DNA of 64,000 bases from the NCBI RefSeq assembly GCF_013327855.1, contig NZ_JABUMX010000003.1, forward strand, positions 372,001 to 436,000, given 5' to 3'. Position 1 is the stretch's first letter. The number at the start of each line of letters is the position of its first letter. The stretch comes from Phyllobacterium pellucidum. Its GTDB lineage: Bacteria; Pseudomonadota; Alphaproteobacteria; Rhizobiales; Rhizobiaceae. Below, in pieces: positions 56,492-64,000 of the stretch. Made by a program: the position numbers and the translations under genes. The notes under the pieces were generated by a model that saw only the letters and a list, made by a program, of their open reading frames with translations, made no database searches and was not told the origin of the DNA.

Positions 56492-57895
56492 TCACATGTG
56501 AATAGCTTTGGCGAAGGTCGCAAGCGCGGCTTCGCGAACAGCCTCGGACATGGTCGGGTGGGCATGCGTGGTCCGTGCCAGATCTTCCGAAGAACCGCCG
56601 AATTCCATGAGCACGGTCGCTTCGTGGATCATCTCTCCGGCGCCATAACCGAGTATGTGCACGCCGAGAACCTTGTCGCTGGCCTTGTCAGCCAAAATCT
56701 TGACGAAACCGTCGGTGTGGAGCATGGCGCGGGCGCGTCCGTTGGCGGTGAAAGGGAACTTGCCGACCTTGTAGTCGATGCCGGCCGCCTTCAATTCTTC
56801 CTCGGTCTTACCCACAGACGCGACTTCCGGTTGGGTATAGACGACGCTCGGGATCGCATCATAATTCACATGGCCCGCCTGCCCTGCGAGGATTTCCGCA
56901 ACGGCAATACCTTCGTCCTCGGCCTTGTGCGCCAGCATCGGCCCGGCGACGACGTCGCCGATCGCGTAGATGCCCGCAACGTTGGTCTGCCAATGATCGT
57001 TGATCGCGACGCGCCCGCGCTCGGTGGCAATCCCGGCTTCTTCAAGACCGAGCGCGTCGGTATAGGGCCGGCGCCCCGTGGAAACGAGTACCGCATCGGC
57101 CTCCAACGTCTGGGGGTCGCCGCCCTTTACCGGTTCGAAGGTAACTTTCGCGCCCTTCCCGGCTTTCTCGACGCCCGTGACCTTTGCGCCCATCCTGAAC
57201 TCGATGCCCTGCTTTTCGAGCATGCGCTGGAACTGCTTGGACACCTCACCGTCCATCGGCCCGAGAATCTTGTCCAGATATTCGACGACAGTCACCTTCG
57301 ATCCGAGACGGCTCCAAACCGATCCGAGTTCGAGGCCGATGACGCCGCCCCCGACAACGATCAGGCTTTCGGGGACCTTCTGAAATTCGAGCGCACCCGT
57401 CGACGAGACAATGACCTTTTCGTCGAAATCGACATTTACACCCGGAATGCCCGCGACGTCCGAGCCGGTGGCTATCACGATGTTCTTCGTCTCGATCTCC
57501 TGGACCGTGCCGTCGTCAGCGGTCACCGAAACTTTGCCGGCGCCGATGATCTTGCCCGTACCAATGAAGGCATCGATCTTGTTCTTCTTGAACAGGAACG
57601 CGACGCCGTTGACGTTGGCGTCAACCGTCGCATCCTTGTGCGCCAGCATGGCCGGCAAGTTCAGCTTCAGCGTACCGACTTCGACGCCGAGGGTGGCATG
57701 GGAATGGCCGGCCTCGTGAAACACTTCGGACGCATGCAGCAGAGCCTTTGAGGGGATGCAGCCGATATTCAGGCAGGTGCCGCCAAAGGTGGCGCGCTTC
57801 TCGACCACCGCGGTCTTCAGGCCAAGCTGCGCAGCTTTGATCGCGCAGACATAGCCACCCGGACCCGTTCCGATGACGACGACATCATATGCCAT
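56492..57895 (-). CDS. lpdA: Dihydrolipoyl dehydrogenase (E3 of 2-oxoglutarate dehydrogenase)
   Basis: E3 (467 residues) reoxidises the lipoyl groups of SucB with NAD+. The FAD motif VVVIGTGPGGYVCAIKAA opens it, the redox disulfide is Cys41/Cys46 in GGTCLNIGCIPSKALL, and the C-terminal HAHPTMSEAVREAAL holds the catalytic His-Glu pair. It belongs to the suc cluster but is separated from sucB by a small exported protein and a gene remnant. Confidence 0.96.
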   Translation of the reverse strand: MAYDVVVIGTGPGGYVCAIKAAQLGLKTAVVEKRATFGGTCLNIGCIPSKALLHASEVFHEAGHSHATLGVEVGTLKLNLPAMLAHKDATVDANVNGVAFLFKKNKIDAFIGTGKIIGAGKVSVTADDGTVQEIETKNIVIATGSDVAGIPGVNVDFDEKVIVSSTGALEFQKVPESLIVVGGGVIGLELGSVWSRLGSKVTVVEYLDKILGPMDGEVSKQFQRMLEKQGIEFRMGAKVTGVEKAGKGAKVTFEPVKGGDPQTLEADAVLVSTGRRPYTDALGLEEAGIATERGRVAINDHWQTNVAGIYAIGDVVAGPMLAHKAEDEGIAVAEILAGQAGHVNYDAIPSVVYTQPEVASVGKTEEELKAAGIDYKVGKFPFTANGRARAMLHTDGFVKILADKASDKVLGVHILGYGAGEMIHEATVLMEFGGSSEDLARTTHAHPTMSEAVREAALATFAKAIHM

Positions 57896-57942
57896 AACTC
57901 AATCCTTCTCTTGTGACGCTGTGCGCGATCCGCCCGGCGCGA

Positions 57943-58467
57943 TTACTGCTCGGGCACGCATTCTTTGAAACGAAAGACTTCCCAGGGAAAAGCTTCGACA
58001 GGCTTGTCGAGCTTGAAATTGTAGCGGGTCATGGCGCTGGTAAGGTCCGGCAGCAGCAAGGCCTGCGCCGCAGGTTCCTTGGCCTTGGGCAGGAGGTCCG
58101 CGTCGGCCCCCTCGGTCAGCGCATAGATGACGCCCTGCCAAACGGTGCAGGTATCAAGCTCCTCACCGGTCTTCGCGGGCGGACATTTATAGGAGATCGT
58201 CCCATTCGGCCGGGCAACTTCTTCGGTCCAGGCAACGACGCCATCAAGCCGAAGATCGGTTTCGTTCAACTGAAGCGAAAACTCGTTGGAGGCATCCTCC
58301 GCATCATCGGGAACACGCTTGAAGGTCAGCGTATAGTCGTCGTCCTTGTCGGTATAGACGGCACGATCCTGCGTGCACGCGGCAAAGACCGGCGTTGCGA
58401 GCAGCGGCATGCTCGCTGCAAGAACAGCGGCGAGATGCAGACGGTGGAGACGTTTCAGTGACCCCAT
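57943..58467 (-). CDS. Exported protein of unknown function
   Basis: A 174-residue protein with a signal peptide (LHLAAVLAASMPLLATPVFAA, cut near 29) and a mature part with four cysteines (ACTQD, YKCPP, DTCTVW, FKECVPE), enough for two disulfides. No family is recognised. Its ATG touches the stop of the LysE-like remnant, and it lies 47 bases before lpdA on the same strand, so it is probably transcribed within the suc-lpd unit. Confidence 0.75.
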   Translation of the reverse strand: MGSLKRLHRLHLAAVLAASMPLLATPVFAACTQDRAVYTDKDDDYTLTFKRVPDDAEDASNEFSLQLNETDLRLDGVVAWTEEVARPNGTISYKCPPAKTGEELDTCTVWQGVIYALTEGADADLLPKAKEPAAQALLLPDLTSAMTRYNFKLDKPVEAFPWEVFRFKECVPEQ

Positions 58468-58568
58468 CAGTTCTTGCTCGCCTGCTGCGTTGCGAGCTTG
58501 ATGCCTAGCCCGATGAACACCAATCCAGTCGCGCGACTGAGTTCGTAAAGATAGTGCGACATGCTCAT
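58467..58568 (-). pseudogene. C-terminal remnant of a LysE/RhtB-family exporter
   Basis: The 33 codons encode LSRATGLVFIGLGIKLATQQ and a short polar end, which resemble the last helix of LysE-type amino-acid exporters (pattern R-x-x-G-x-x-F-I-G-L-G-x-K-L-A). The other 170 or so residues are absent; only 52 bases separate the remnant from sucB. In related alphaproteobacteria I recall a LysE-family gene between sucB and lpdA, so this looks like an internal deletion. Confidence 0.55.
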
Positions 58569-58577
58569 TCTCCGGCC

Positions 58578-58603
58578 GCAGGACCGCCCTGTGACGGTCC
58601 TGC
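58578..58603 (-). terminator. Hairpin after sucB
   Basis: GCAGGACCG (58578-58586) and CGGTCCTGC (58595-58603) form a perfect 9-bp stem with an 8-base loop, 17 bases after the sucB stop. There is no T-run, so it may be a processing or stabilising element, not a full stop. Confidence 0.45.
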
Positions 58604-58620
58604 TTGGTGGAATATTGGCA

Positions 58621-59919
58621 CTAAAGGTCGAGTACGAGACGCTCCGGATCCTCGAGCGTATCCTTGACACGGACAAGGAACGTGACCGCCTCCTTGCCGT
58701 CGACGATGCGATGATCGTAGCTCAAGGCAAGATACATCATCGGACGGATAACGATCTGGCCGCCGACGACAACCGGACGCTCCTGAATTTTATGCATGCC
58801 GAGAATACCGGACTGCGGGGCATTGAGGATCGGCGAGGACATCAACGAACCATAGACGCCACCGTTCGAAATCGTGAAGGTGCCGCCCTGCATGTCCGCC
58901 ATCGACAGCGCGCCATCGCGGGCGGCCTTGCCGAGGCGGCCGATTTCTTTTTCGATCTCGGCGATCGACATCTGGTCCGCGTTGCGCACAACCGGAACGA
59001 CAAGGCCCTTGTCCGTGCCGACGGCCACGCCGACATGGGCAAAGTTCTTGTAGATGATGTCGTTGCCGTCGATCTCGGCGTTGACCGCCGGGATCTCTTT
59101 CAGCGCGTGGGTTACCGCCTTGGTGAAGAAGCCCATGAAGCCAAGCTTCACGCCATGCTTTTTCTCGAAGAGCTCCTTGTAGCGGTTGCGAAGTTCCATC
59201 ACCGCCGACATGTCCACCTCGTTATAGGTGGTCAGCATGGCAGCGCTGTTCTGTGCATCCTTGAGGCGCTTGGCGATGGTCTGGCGCAGGCGGGTCATCT
59301 TCACCCGCTCTTCGCGCGAGGCATCGTCGGCCGGCGAAGCGGGGCGCGCAACGGCCTTTGGCGCTTCGGATGCCGGCTGCTGCGCCGGGACACCCTTGGC
59401 GACGATGTCGAGCACATCACCTTTCAGCACCTGGCCGCGCTTGCCCGAGCCCTCGACCTGCGAAACCGAAACGCCTTTTTCAGCGAGCAGCTTCGAGGCG
59501 GCCGGAGATGCCGGCATTTCGCTTGGACGGCGTTCGGCAATCGGCGGCTCCCCGGCAACTTCGGCGGTCTTGGCTGCGGCCTCTGCGGTGGAGGCGGCAG
59601 CACCTGCGCCGGATGCCTGGGCGACAGCCGCTGGCTTCGGCTCTTCCTTCTTGGCAGCCGGGGCGGCGGCAGTTGCGCCATCGGCAGCGCCGATCGTTCC
59701 CAGCAGCGCGCCGACTTCGACCGTTTCACCTTCCTTGGCGGCGATTTCGGCCAGCGCACCGGCAGCGGATGCCGGCACTTCGATCGTCACCTTGTCGGTC
59801 TCGAGTTCCACCAAAGGTTCGTCAACGGCAATCGCGTCGCCGACTTTCTTGAACCATTTGCCAATGGTTGCTTCGGTAACGGATTCGCCCAGCGTAGGGA
59901 CGCGGATTTCGGTAGCCAT
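58621..59919 (-). CDS. sucB: 2-oxoglutarate dehydrogenase E2, dihydrolipoyl succinyltransferase
   Basis: E2 (432 residues) with one lipoyl domain (lipoylated Lys43 in [13 protein letters not shown]), an Ala/Pro-rich linker, a peripheral-subunit-binding domain ([22 protein letters not shown]) and the catalytic core ending in [19 protein letters not shown] with the active-site His and Asp. It transfers the succinyl group to CoA. It lies 30 bases after sucA. Confidence 0.97.
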   Translation of the reverse strand: MATEIRVPTLGESVTEATIGKWFKKVGDAIAVDEPLVELETDKVTIEVPASAAGALAEIAAKEGETVEVGALLGTIGAADGATAAAPAAKKEEPKPAAVAQASGAGAAASTAEAAAKTAEVAGEPPIAERRPSEMPASPAASKLLAEKGVSVSQVEGSGKRGQVLKGDVLDIVAKGVPAQQPASEAPKAVARPASPADDASREERVKMTRLRQTIAKRLKDAQNSAAMLTTYNEVDMSAVMELRNRYKELFEKKHGVKLGFMGFFTKAVTHALKEIPAVNAEIDGNDIIYKNFAHVGVAVGTDKGLVVPVVRNADQMSIAEIEKEIGRLGKAARDGALSMADMQGGTFTISNGGVYGSLMSSPILNAPQSGILGMHKIQERPVVVGGQIVIRPMMYLALSYDHRIVDGKEAVTFLVRVKDTLEDPERLVLDL

Positions 59920-59949
59920 ATGTTCGCTCTTCCGTTGATCGTCAGTTAC

Positions 59950-62900
59950 TTAGGAACCCAAAGCATCTTCAAGGAATGCTTCGAGCTGTGCAAGGTGTTT
60001 GGACATGAGGCCCGTTGCCGTCGATGCGGCGGCGGGACGGCCCGTATAGCGCACGCGCTGATGCTTGGCGTCGATATGTGCAAGGACCCATTCTAGATAG
60101 GGATCGATGAAAGCCCAGGCACCCATGTTCTTCGGTTCTTCCTGGCACCACACCATTTCCGCGTTGCGGAAGCGGGAAAGCTCGGTGATGAGGGCCTTGG
60201 CCGGGAACGGGTAGAGTTGTTCGACGCGCAAGAGGTAGACATCGTCGATACCACGCTTTTCGCGCTCTTCGTAAAGGTCGTAGTAGACCTTGCCCGAGCA
60301 CAAAACGACGCGGCGGATCTTCGAGTCCTTCTGCAACTTGATCGGCTGATCCTTGAGAAGCTGCGCATCGTCCCAAAGCAGACGATGGAAAGAGGATTCG
60401 CCGGTGAAATCGCCGATCGAAGAGACCGCCCGCTTATGGCGGAGCAGCGACTTCGGCGTCATCAGGATCAGCGGCTTGCGGAAGTCGCGTTTCATCTGAC
60501 GGCGCAGGATATGGAAATAGTTAGCCGGCGTCGTACAATTCGCAACCTGCATATTGTCTTCGGCGCAAAGCTGCAGATAGCGCTCGAGACGGGCAGACGA
60601 ATGCTCCGGACCCTGGCCTTCATAGCCGTGCGGCAGCAGACAGACGAGGCCGGACATGCGCAGCCACTTGCGCTCGCCTGATGATATGAACTGGTCGAAG
60701 ACGACCTGCGCGCCGTTGGCAAAGTCGCCGAACTGCGCTTCCCACAAGGTCAGCGCGCGTGGGTCCGACAGCGAGTAGCCGTATTCGAAACCGAGCACTG
60801 CCTCCTCGGAAAGCATCGAGTTGATGACTTCGTAAAGAGCCTGGCCCTTCTGCAGATTATTGAGCGGAATATAGCGTTGCTCGGTATCCTGATCGTAAAG
60901 CACCGAATGACGCTGGCTGAACGTGCCGCGCTCGACGTCCTGGCCGGAGAGACGCACCGGGTGCCCTTCCGTGACGAGGGACCCGAATGCCAAAGCTTCA
61001 GCCGTCGCCCAGTCGAAACCTTCGCCGGTTTCGATCATCTTGGCGCGGTTGTCCTGGAAGCGCTGGATCGTGCGGTGGACATTGAGCCCGGCCGGAACTT
61101 CCGCCAGCTTCTTGCCGATTTCCTTCAGCGTCTTGACCGGAATGCTGGTCTTGCCGCGCCGTTGTTCATCGGCATTGTCCGCCGTCCGCAAGCCGCTCCA
61201 GGCGCCATCGAGCCAATCTGCCTTGTTGGGCTTGTAGGCCTGGCCGGATTCGAACTCCTGCTCCAGCGTTTCGCGCCACGTAGCACGAATCTTCTCCAGG
61301 TCGGCCTCAGTGATCAGGCCTTCCTCGATGAGCTTTGCCGCATAGAGCTGCACAGTCGTTTTCTGGCTGCGGATCTTCTTATACATGATCGGCTGCGTGA
61401 ACGCCGGTTCGTCACCTTCGTTGTGACCGAAACGGCGGTAGCAGAACATGTCGATCACCACCGGCTTATGGAAGGTCATGCGGTATTCAGTGGCGATCTT
61501 GGCAACGTAGACGACCGCCTCAGGATCATCGCCGTTGACGTGGAAGATCGGTGCCTCGATCATTTTCGCAACGTCCGACGGATAGGGCGACGAACGCGAA
61601 AAGCGCGGATTGGTGGTAAAGCCGATCTGGTTGTTGATGATGAAATGCACGGTACCGGCAACGCGGTGTCCGCGCAGACCGGAAAGGCCGAGACATTCCG
61701 CAACTACGCCCTGGCCAGCGAAGGCCGCATCGCCGTGGAGCAGCAGCGGCATCACCTTGGAGCGTTCGGAGAGGGGGACAACCTCATCGCGCTCGCGTCC
61801 GGCAAGGATATCCTGCTTGGCGCGCGCCTTGCCCATGACGACCGGATTGACGATCTCGAGATGCGACGGATTCGCCGTCAACGACAGGTGCACCTTGTTC
61901 CCGTCGAACTCACGGTCGGAGGAAGCGCCGAGGTGGTACTTCACATCGCCCGAACCTTCGACGTCGTCCGGTGTATAGGAGCCGCCCTTGAACTCGTGGA
62001 AAATCGCGCGGTGCGGCTTGCCCATGAACTGGCTGAGCACGTTGAGGCGACCGCGGTGGGCCATGCCGAGGACGATCTCCTTGAGACCCATCGAACCGCC
62101 GCGCTTGACGATCTGCTCCAGCGCCGGAATGAGCGCTTCGCCGCCGTCGAGACCGAAGCGCTTCGTGCCCTTGTACTTTACGTCGATGAACTGTTCGAAA
62201 CCTTCCGCCTCGACGAGCTTGGAAAGGATGGCCTTCTTGCCTTCATTGGTGAAGGCAACGCCCTTGTCCGGGCCCTCGATGCGTTCCTGAATCCATGCCT
62301 TCTCGACAGGATCAGAAATGTGCATGAATTCGACGCCGATCGTCGAGCAATAGGTGCGCTTGAGGATATCGAGCATCTGCGGGATCGTCGCGTATTCGAG
62401 ACCCAGCACATTGTCGATGAAGATCTTGCGGTCGTAGTCGGCAGGCGAGAAACCATAGCTCTCCGGCGAAAGCTCGTTGTAATCCTCCTTGACCTCGGCG
62501 AGGCCGAGCGGATCGAGCTTGGCGTGGAGATGGCCGCGCATGCGGTAGGCGCGGATCATCATGATGGCGCGCACGGAATCACGCGCGGCGTGGATGATGT
62601 CGCTGTCCGAGGCGGTCAGAACGGGAGCAGCAGCGCCATTGGTCGCCGTGCCGTTGGCGGACTTCGCCTTCAGCTTATCGGTGATGTGCTTTTCAACTTC
62701 GCCCCAATTGCCGTCGAGCGCCGAGACGAGTTCGCCATTGCTGGCGATAGGCCAATTCGGCTTTTCCCAGGACGCGCCCTTGGCGTTCTTGATGACGTCG
62801 TCCTTTGCATCGTCGAGATTGGCGAAAAATTCCTGCCACTCAGATCCGACCGATGCCGGATCCTTTTCGTACTGGGCATGCAGCTCCTCGATATAGTGCG

Positions 62901-62964
62901 CATTGCCGCCATAGAGGAACGAGGTAAGTGCGAAGATGTCGTTGGCCTGTTCTTGACGTGCCAT
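59950..62964 (-). CDS. sucA: 2-oxoglutarate dehydrogenase E1 component
   Basis: E1 (1004 residues) decarboxylates 2-oxoglutarate on thiamine diphosphate. The N-terminal FLYGGNAHYIEELHAQYEKDP docks E2. GMAHRGRLNVLSQFMGKP, HGDAAFAGQGVVAECLGLS and INNQIGFTT form the cofactor site, and LPHGYEGQGPEHSSARLERYLQL lies in the transketolase-like domain. The length is slightly longer than the E. coli enzyme, as usual in this order. Confidence 0.98.
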   Translation of the reverse strand: MARQEQANDIFALTSFLYGGNAHYIEELHAQYEKDPASVGSEWQEFFANLDDAKDDVIKNAKGASWEKPNWPIASNGELVSALDGNWGEVEKHITDKLKAKSANGTATNGAAAPVLTASDSDIIHAARDSVRAIMMIRAYRMRGHLHAKLDPLGLAEVKEDYNELSPESYGFSPADYDRKIFIDNVLGLEYATIPQMLDILKRTYCSTIGVEFMHISDPVEKAWIQERIEGPDKGVAFTNEGKKAILSKLVEAEGFEQFIDVKYKGTKRFGLDGGEALIPALEQIVKRGGSMGLKEIVLGMAHRGRLNVLSQFMGKPHRAIFHEFKGGSYTPDDVEGSGDVKYHLGASSDREFDGNKVHLSLTANPSHLEIVNPVVMGKARAKQDILAGRERDEVVPLSERSKVMPLLLHGDAAFAGQGVVAECLGLSGLRGHRVAGTVHFIINNQIGFTTNPRFSRSSPYPSDVAKMIEAPIFHVNGDDPEAVVYVAKIATEYRMTFHKPVVIDMFCYRRFGHNEGDEPAFTQPIMYKKIRSQKTTVQLYAAKLIEEGLITEADLEKIRATWRETLEQEFESGQAYKPNKADWLDGAWSGLRTADNADEQRRGKTSIPVKTLKEIGKKLAEVPAGLNVHRTIQRFQDNRAKMIETGEGFDWATAEALAFGSLVTEGHPVRLSGQDVERGTFSQRHSVLYDQDTEQRYIPLNNLQKGQALYEVINSMLSEEAVLGFEYGYSLSDPRALTLWEAQFGDFANGAQVVFDQFISSGERKWLRMSGLVCLLPHGYEGQGPEHSSARLERYLQLCAEDNMQVANCTTPANYFHILRRQMKRDFRKPLILMTPKSLLRHKRAVSSIGDFTGESSFHRLLWDDAQLLKDQPIKLQKDSKIRRVVLCSGKVYYDLYEEREKRGIDDVYLLRVEQLYPFPAKALITELSRFRNAEMVWCQEEPKNMGAWAFIDPYLEWVLAHIDAKHQRVRYTGRPAAASTATGLMSKHLAQLEAFLEDALGS

Positions 62965-63129
62965 ATGTGTGACCGGAGTACCGACTCCGTCTCCCTTTGT
63001 GCGAGCTCGCCGGGCCTTCTGAGCCGGAAACGCTCTGGGTTGAGGCCAATCGGGCCCCGGGGATTGATCGGGGCGGAGCCCGCCCCAATCGATAGTTCTT
63101 CTTCGTCAGGCGTCTGGCGCCCGCCGGTG

Positions 63130-63999
63130 TCAGCCCTTGAGGACCTCGACCAGCGTCTTGCCAAGCTGCGCCGGTGAAGGCGAAACACGGATGCCCGCTG
63201 CCTCCATGGCAGCAATCTTGTCTTCCGCGCCGCCCTTGCCGCCGGAAATGACCGCGCCCGCATGACCCATCGTCCGGCCCGCAGGGGCCGTGCGGCCGGC
63301 AATGAAGCCGGCCATCGGCTTCTTACGGCCACGCTTGGCCTCGTCGGCGAGGAACTGCGCTGCATCTTCCTCAGCCGAGCCGCCGATTTCACCGATCATG
63401 ATGATCGACTTCGTCGCTTCGTCAGCGAGGAACATTTCCAGGACATCGATGAACTCGGTACCCTTGACCGGATCGCCGCCGATTCCGACAGCGGTCGTCT
63501 GGCCGAGGCCCTCGTTCGTCGTTTGGAACACTGCTTCATAGGTAAGTGTCCCGGAGCGGGATACAACACCCACCGAGCCTTTCATGAAGATGTTGCCCGG
63601 CATGATCCCGATCTTGCATTCCTCAGGCGTGAGAACGCCCGGGCAGTTCGGGCCGATCAGACGCGATGTCGAACGATCGAGACGCGCCTTGACCCGCACC
63701 ATGTCCATGACCGGGATGCCTTCGGTGATGCAGATGATCAAAGGAACTTCCGCATCGATGGCTTCGATGATGGCTTCGGCCGCGCCTGCAGGCGGCACAT
63801 AGATCACAGAGGCATTGGCGCCGGTGCGGTCCCTGCCTTCGGCAACCGAAGCGAAAATCGGCAGCTGCGCGCTGGCGCCGGTTGGCAACTTGCCTTCCCA
63901 GGTCTCGCCGCCCTTTTTCGGATGGATGCCGCCGACCATCTGCGTGCCGTAATAGGCGAGCGCCTGTTCGGTGTGGAAAGTACCGGTCTTGCCGGTCAG
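63130..63999 (-). CDS. sucD: Succinyl-CoA synthetase alpha subunit (5' end cut by window edge)
   Basis: SucD couples succinyl-CoA cleavage to nucleotide triphosphate formation. The visible part starts inside the CoA-binding domain at [22 protein letters not shown]. It continues through [23 protein letters not shown] and ends with the active-site His in [14 protein letters not shown]. About 25 N-terminal residues lie beyond the window. It is upstream of sucA by 165 bases on the same strand. Confidence 0.96.
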   Translation of the reverse strand: MTGKTGTFHTEQALAYYGTQMVGGIHPKKGGETWEGKLPTGASAQLPIFASVAEGRDRTGANASVIYVPPAGAAEAIIEAIDAEVPLIICITEGIPVMDMVRVKARLDRSTSRLIGPNCPGVLTPEECKIGIMPGNIFMKGSVGVVSRSGTLTYEAVFQTTNEGLGQTTAVGIGGDPVKGTEFIDVLEMFLADEATKSIIMIGEIGGSAEEDAAQFLADEAKRGRKKPMAGFIAGRTAPAGRTMGHAGAVISGGKGGAEDKIAAMEAAGIRVSPSPAQLGKTLVEVLKG

Positions 64000-64000
64000 G

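Noticed and set aside
60877..63177. 766-codon plus-strand open frame antisense to sucA
   Set aside because: The sucA frame is fully explained by conserved E1 motifs; the antisense product has no recognisable domain and follows its codon periodicity.

Overview
The window is a gene-dense, GC-rich chromosomal segment of an alphaproteobacterium, most likely order Hyphomicrobiales (Rhizobiales) near Brucellaceae/Phyllobacteriaceae. Lineage-typical signs are the hemC-hemD-Mic60-HemY_N cluster, an OtpR/CenR-type response regulator followed by a bare cyclic-nucleotide-binding protein, the sdhCDAB order, and sucD-sucA-sucB-lpdA. I see no prophage, insertion sequence, CRISPR array, rRNA or tRNA. Almost all of it is core metabolism and housekeeping; the less ordinary material lies in the first 11 kb and in intergenic structures.

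Layout. 0-6 kb: 3' part of rpsP, a frameshifted Tat-exported PhoD phosphatase, a divergent TetR/SDR pair with paired operators, a divergent DUF983/MocR pair with two equally spaced palindromes, and ogt. 6-10.7 kb: a DeoR regulator, a 180-nt intergenic element predicted to be a structured RNA, and a two-gene operon (choline-kinase-like phosphotransferase plus FAD/GcvT demethylating dehydrogenase). 10.7-18.6 kb: mgtE with a leader hairpin over its ribosome-binding site, typA, a GNAT, ppa, DUF167, YggT, aqpZ and an MFS exporter. 18.6-24.6 kb (minus strand): hemC, hemD, mic60-like, hemY-like, terB-like and a glutamine amidotransferase. 24.7-28.2 kb: tsaD, gpsA, YciI, EVE and a methyltransferase, tightly packed. 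28.2-36.6 kb: L,D-transpeptidase, otpR/cenR, CNBD protein, xthA, lolA, ftsK, amtB and glnK (with a sigma-54-like promoter). 36.7-41.2 kb: tesB, ubiH-type hydroxylase, aldo/keto reductase, a conserved membrane protein and an OsmC-like peroxidase. 41.2-44.7 kb: sdhCDAB. 45-48.4 kb: a GNAT, a small exported protein and queC-queE-queD-queF. 48.5-53.7 kb: leuC, an amino-acid ABC permease plus binding protein, rplS, trmD and rimM. 53.8-56.4 kb: xerC, a TraB/GumN protein and a Pro/Ala-tailed membrane protein. 56.5-64 kb: lpdA, a small exported protein, a LysE-family remnant, sucB, sucA and partial sucD.

How the genes work together. SucA, SucB and LpdA form 2-oxoglutarate dehydrogenase; SucD and SdhCDAB carry flux on to fumarate and the quinone pool, with a UbiH-type hydroxylase serving quinone synthesis. 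HemC and HemD make tetrapyrrole. GlnK/AmtB couple ammonium uptake to nitrogen status. QueCEDF make preQ0 and preQ1 for queuosine tRNA, although QueD here lacks the expected catalytic cysteine. RimM, TrmD, L19 and the distant S16 are normally one ribosome/tRNA operon. Their separation and opposite orientation suggest a rearrangement whose ends fall by the broken phoD and by xerC.

The best candidate for something undescribed is at 7068-7247: two 34-nt arms that pair without a mismatch only as plus-strand RNA (30 Watson-Crick, 4 G-U), enclosing three smaller hairpins and followed at once by seven T. It lies behind helically phased CCACAT repeats next to deoR and ahead of the phosphotransferase/dehydrogenase operon.
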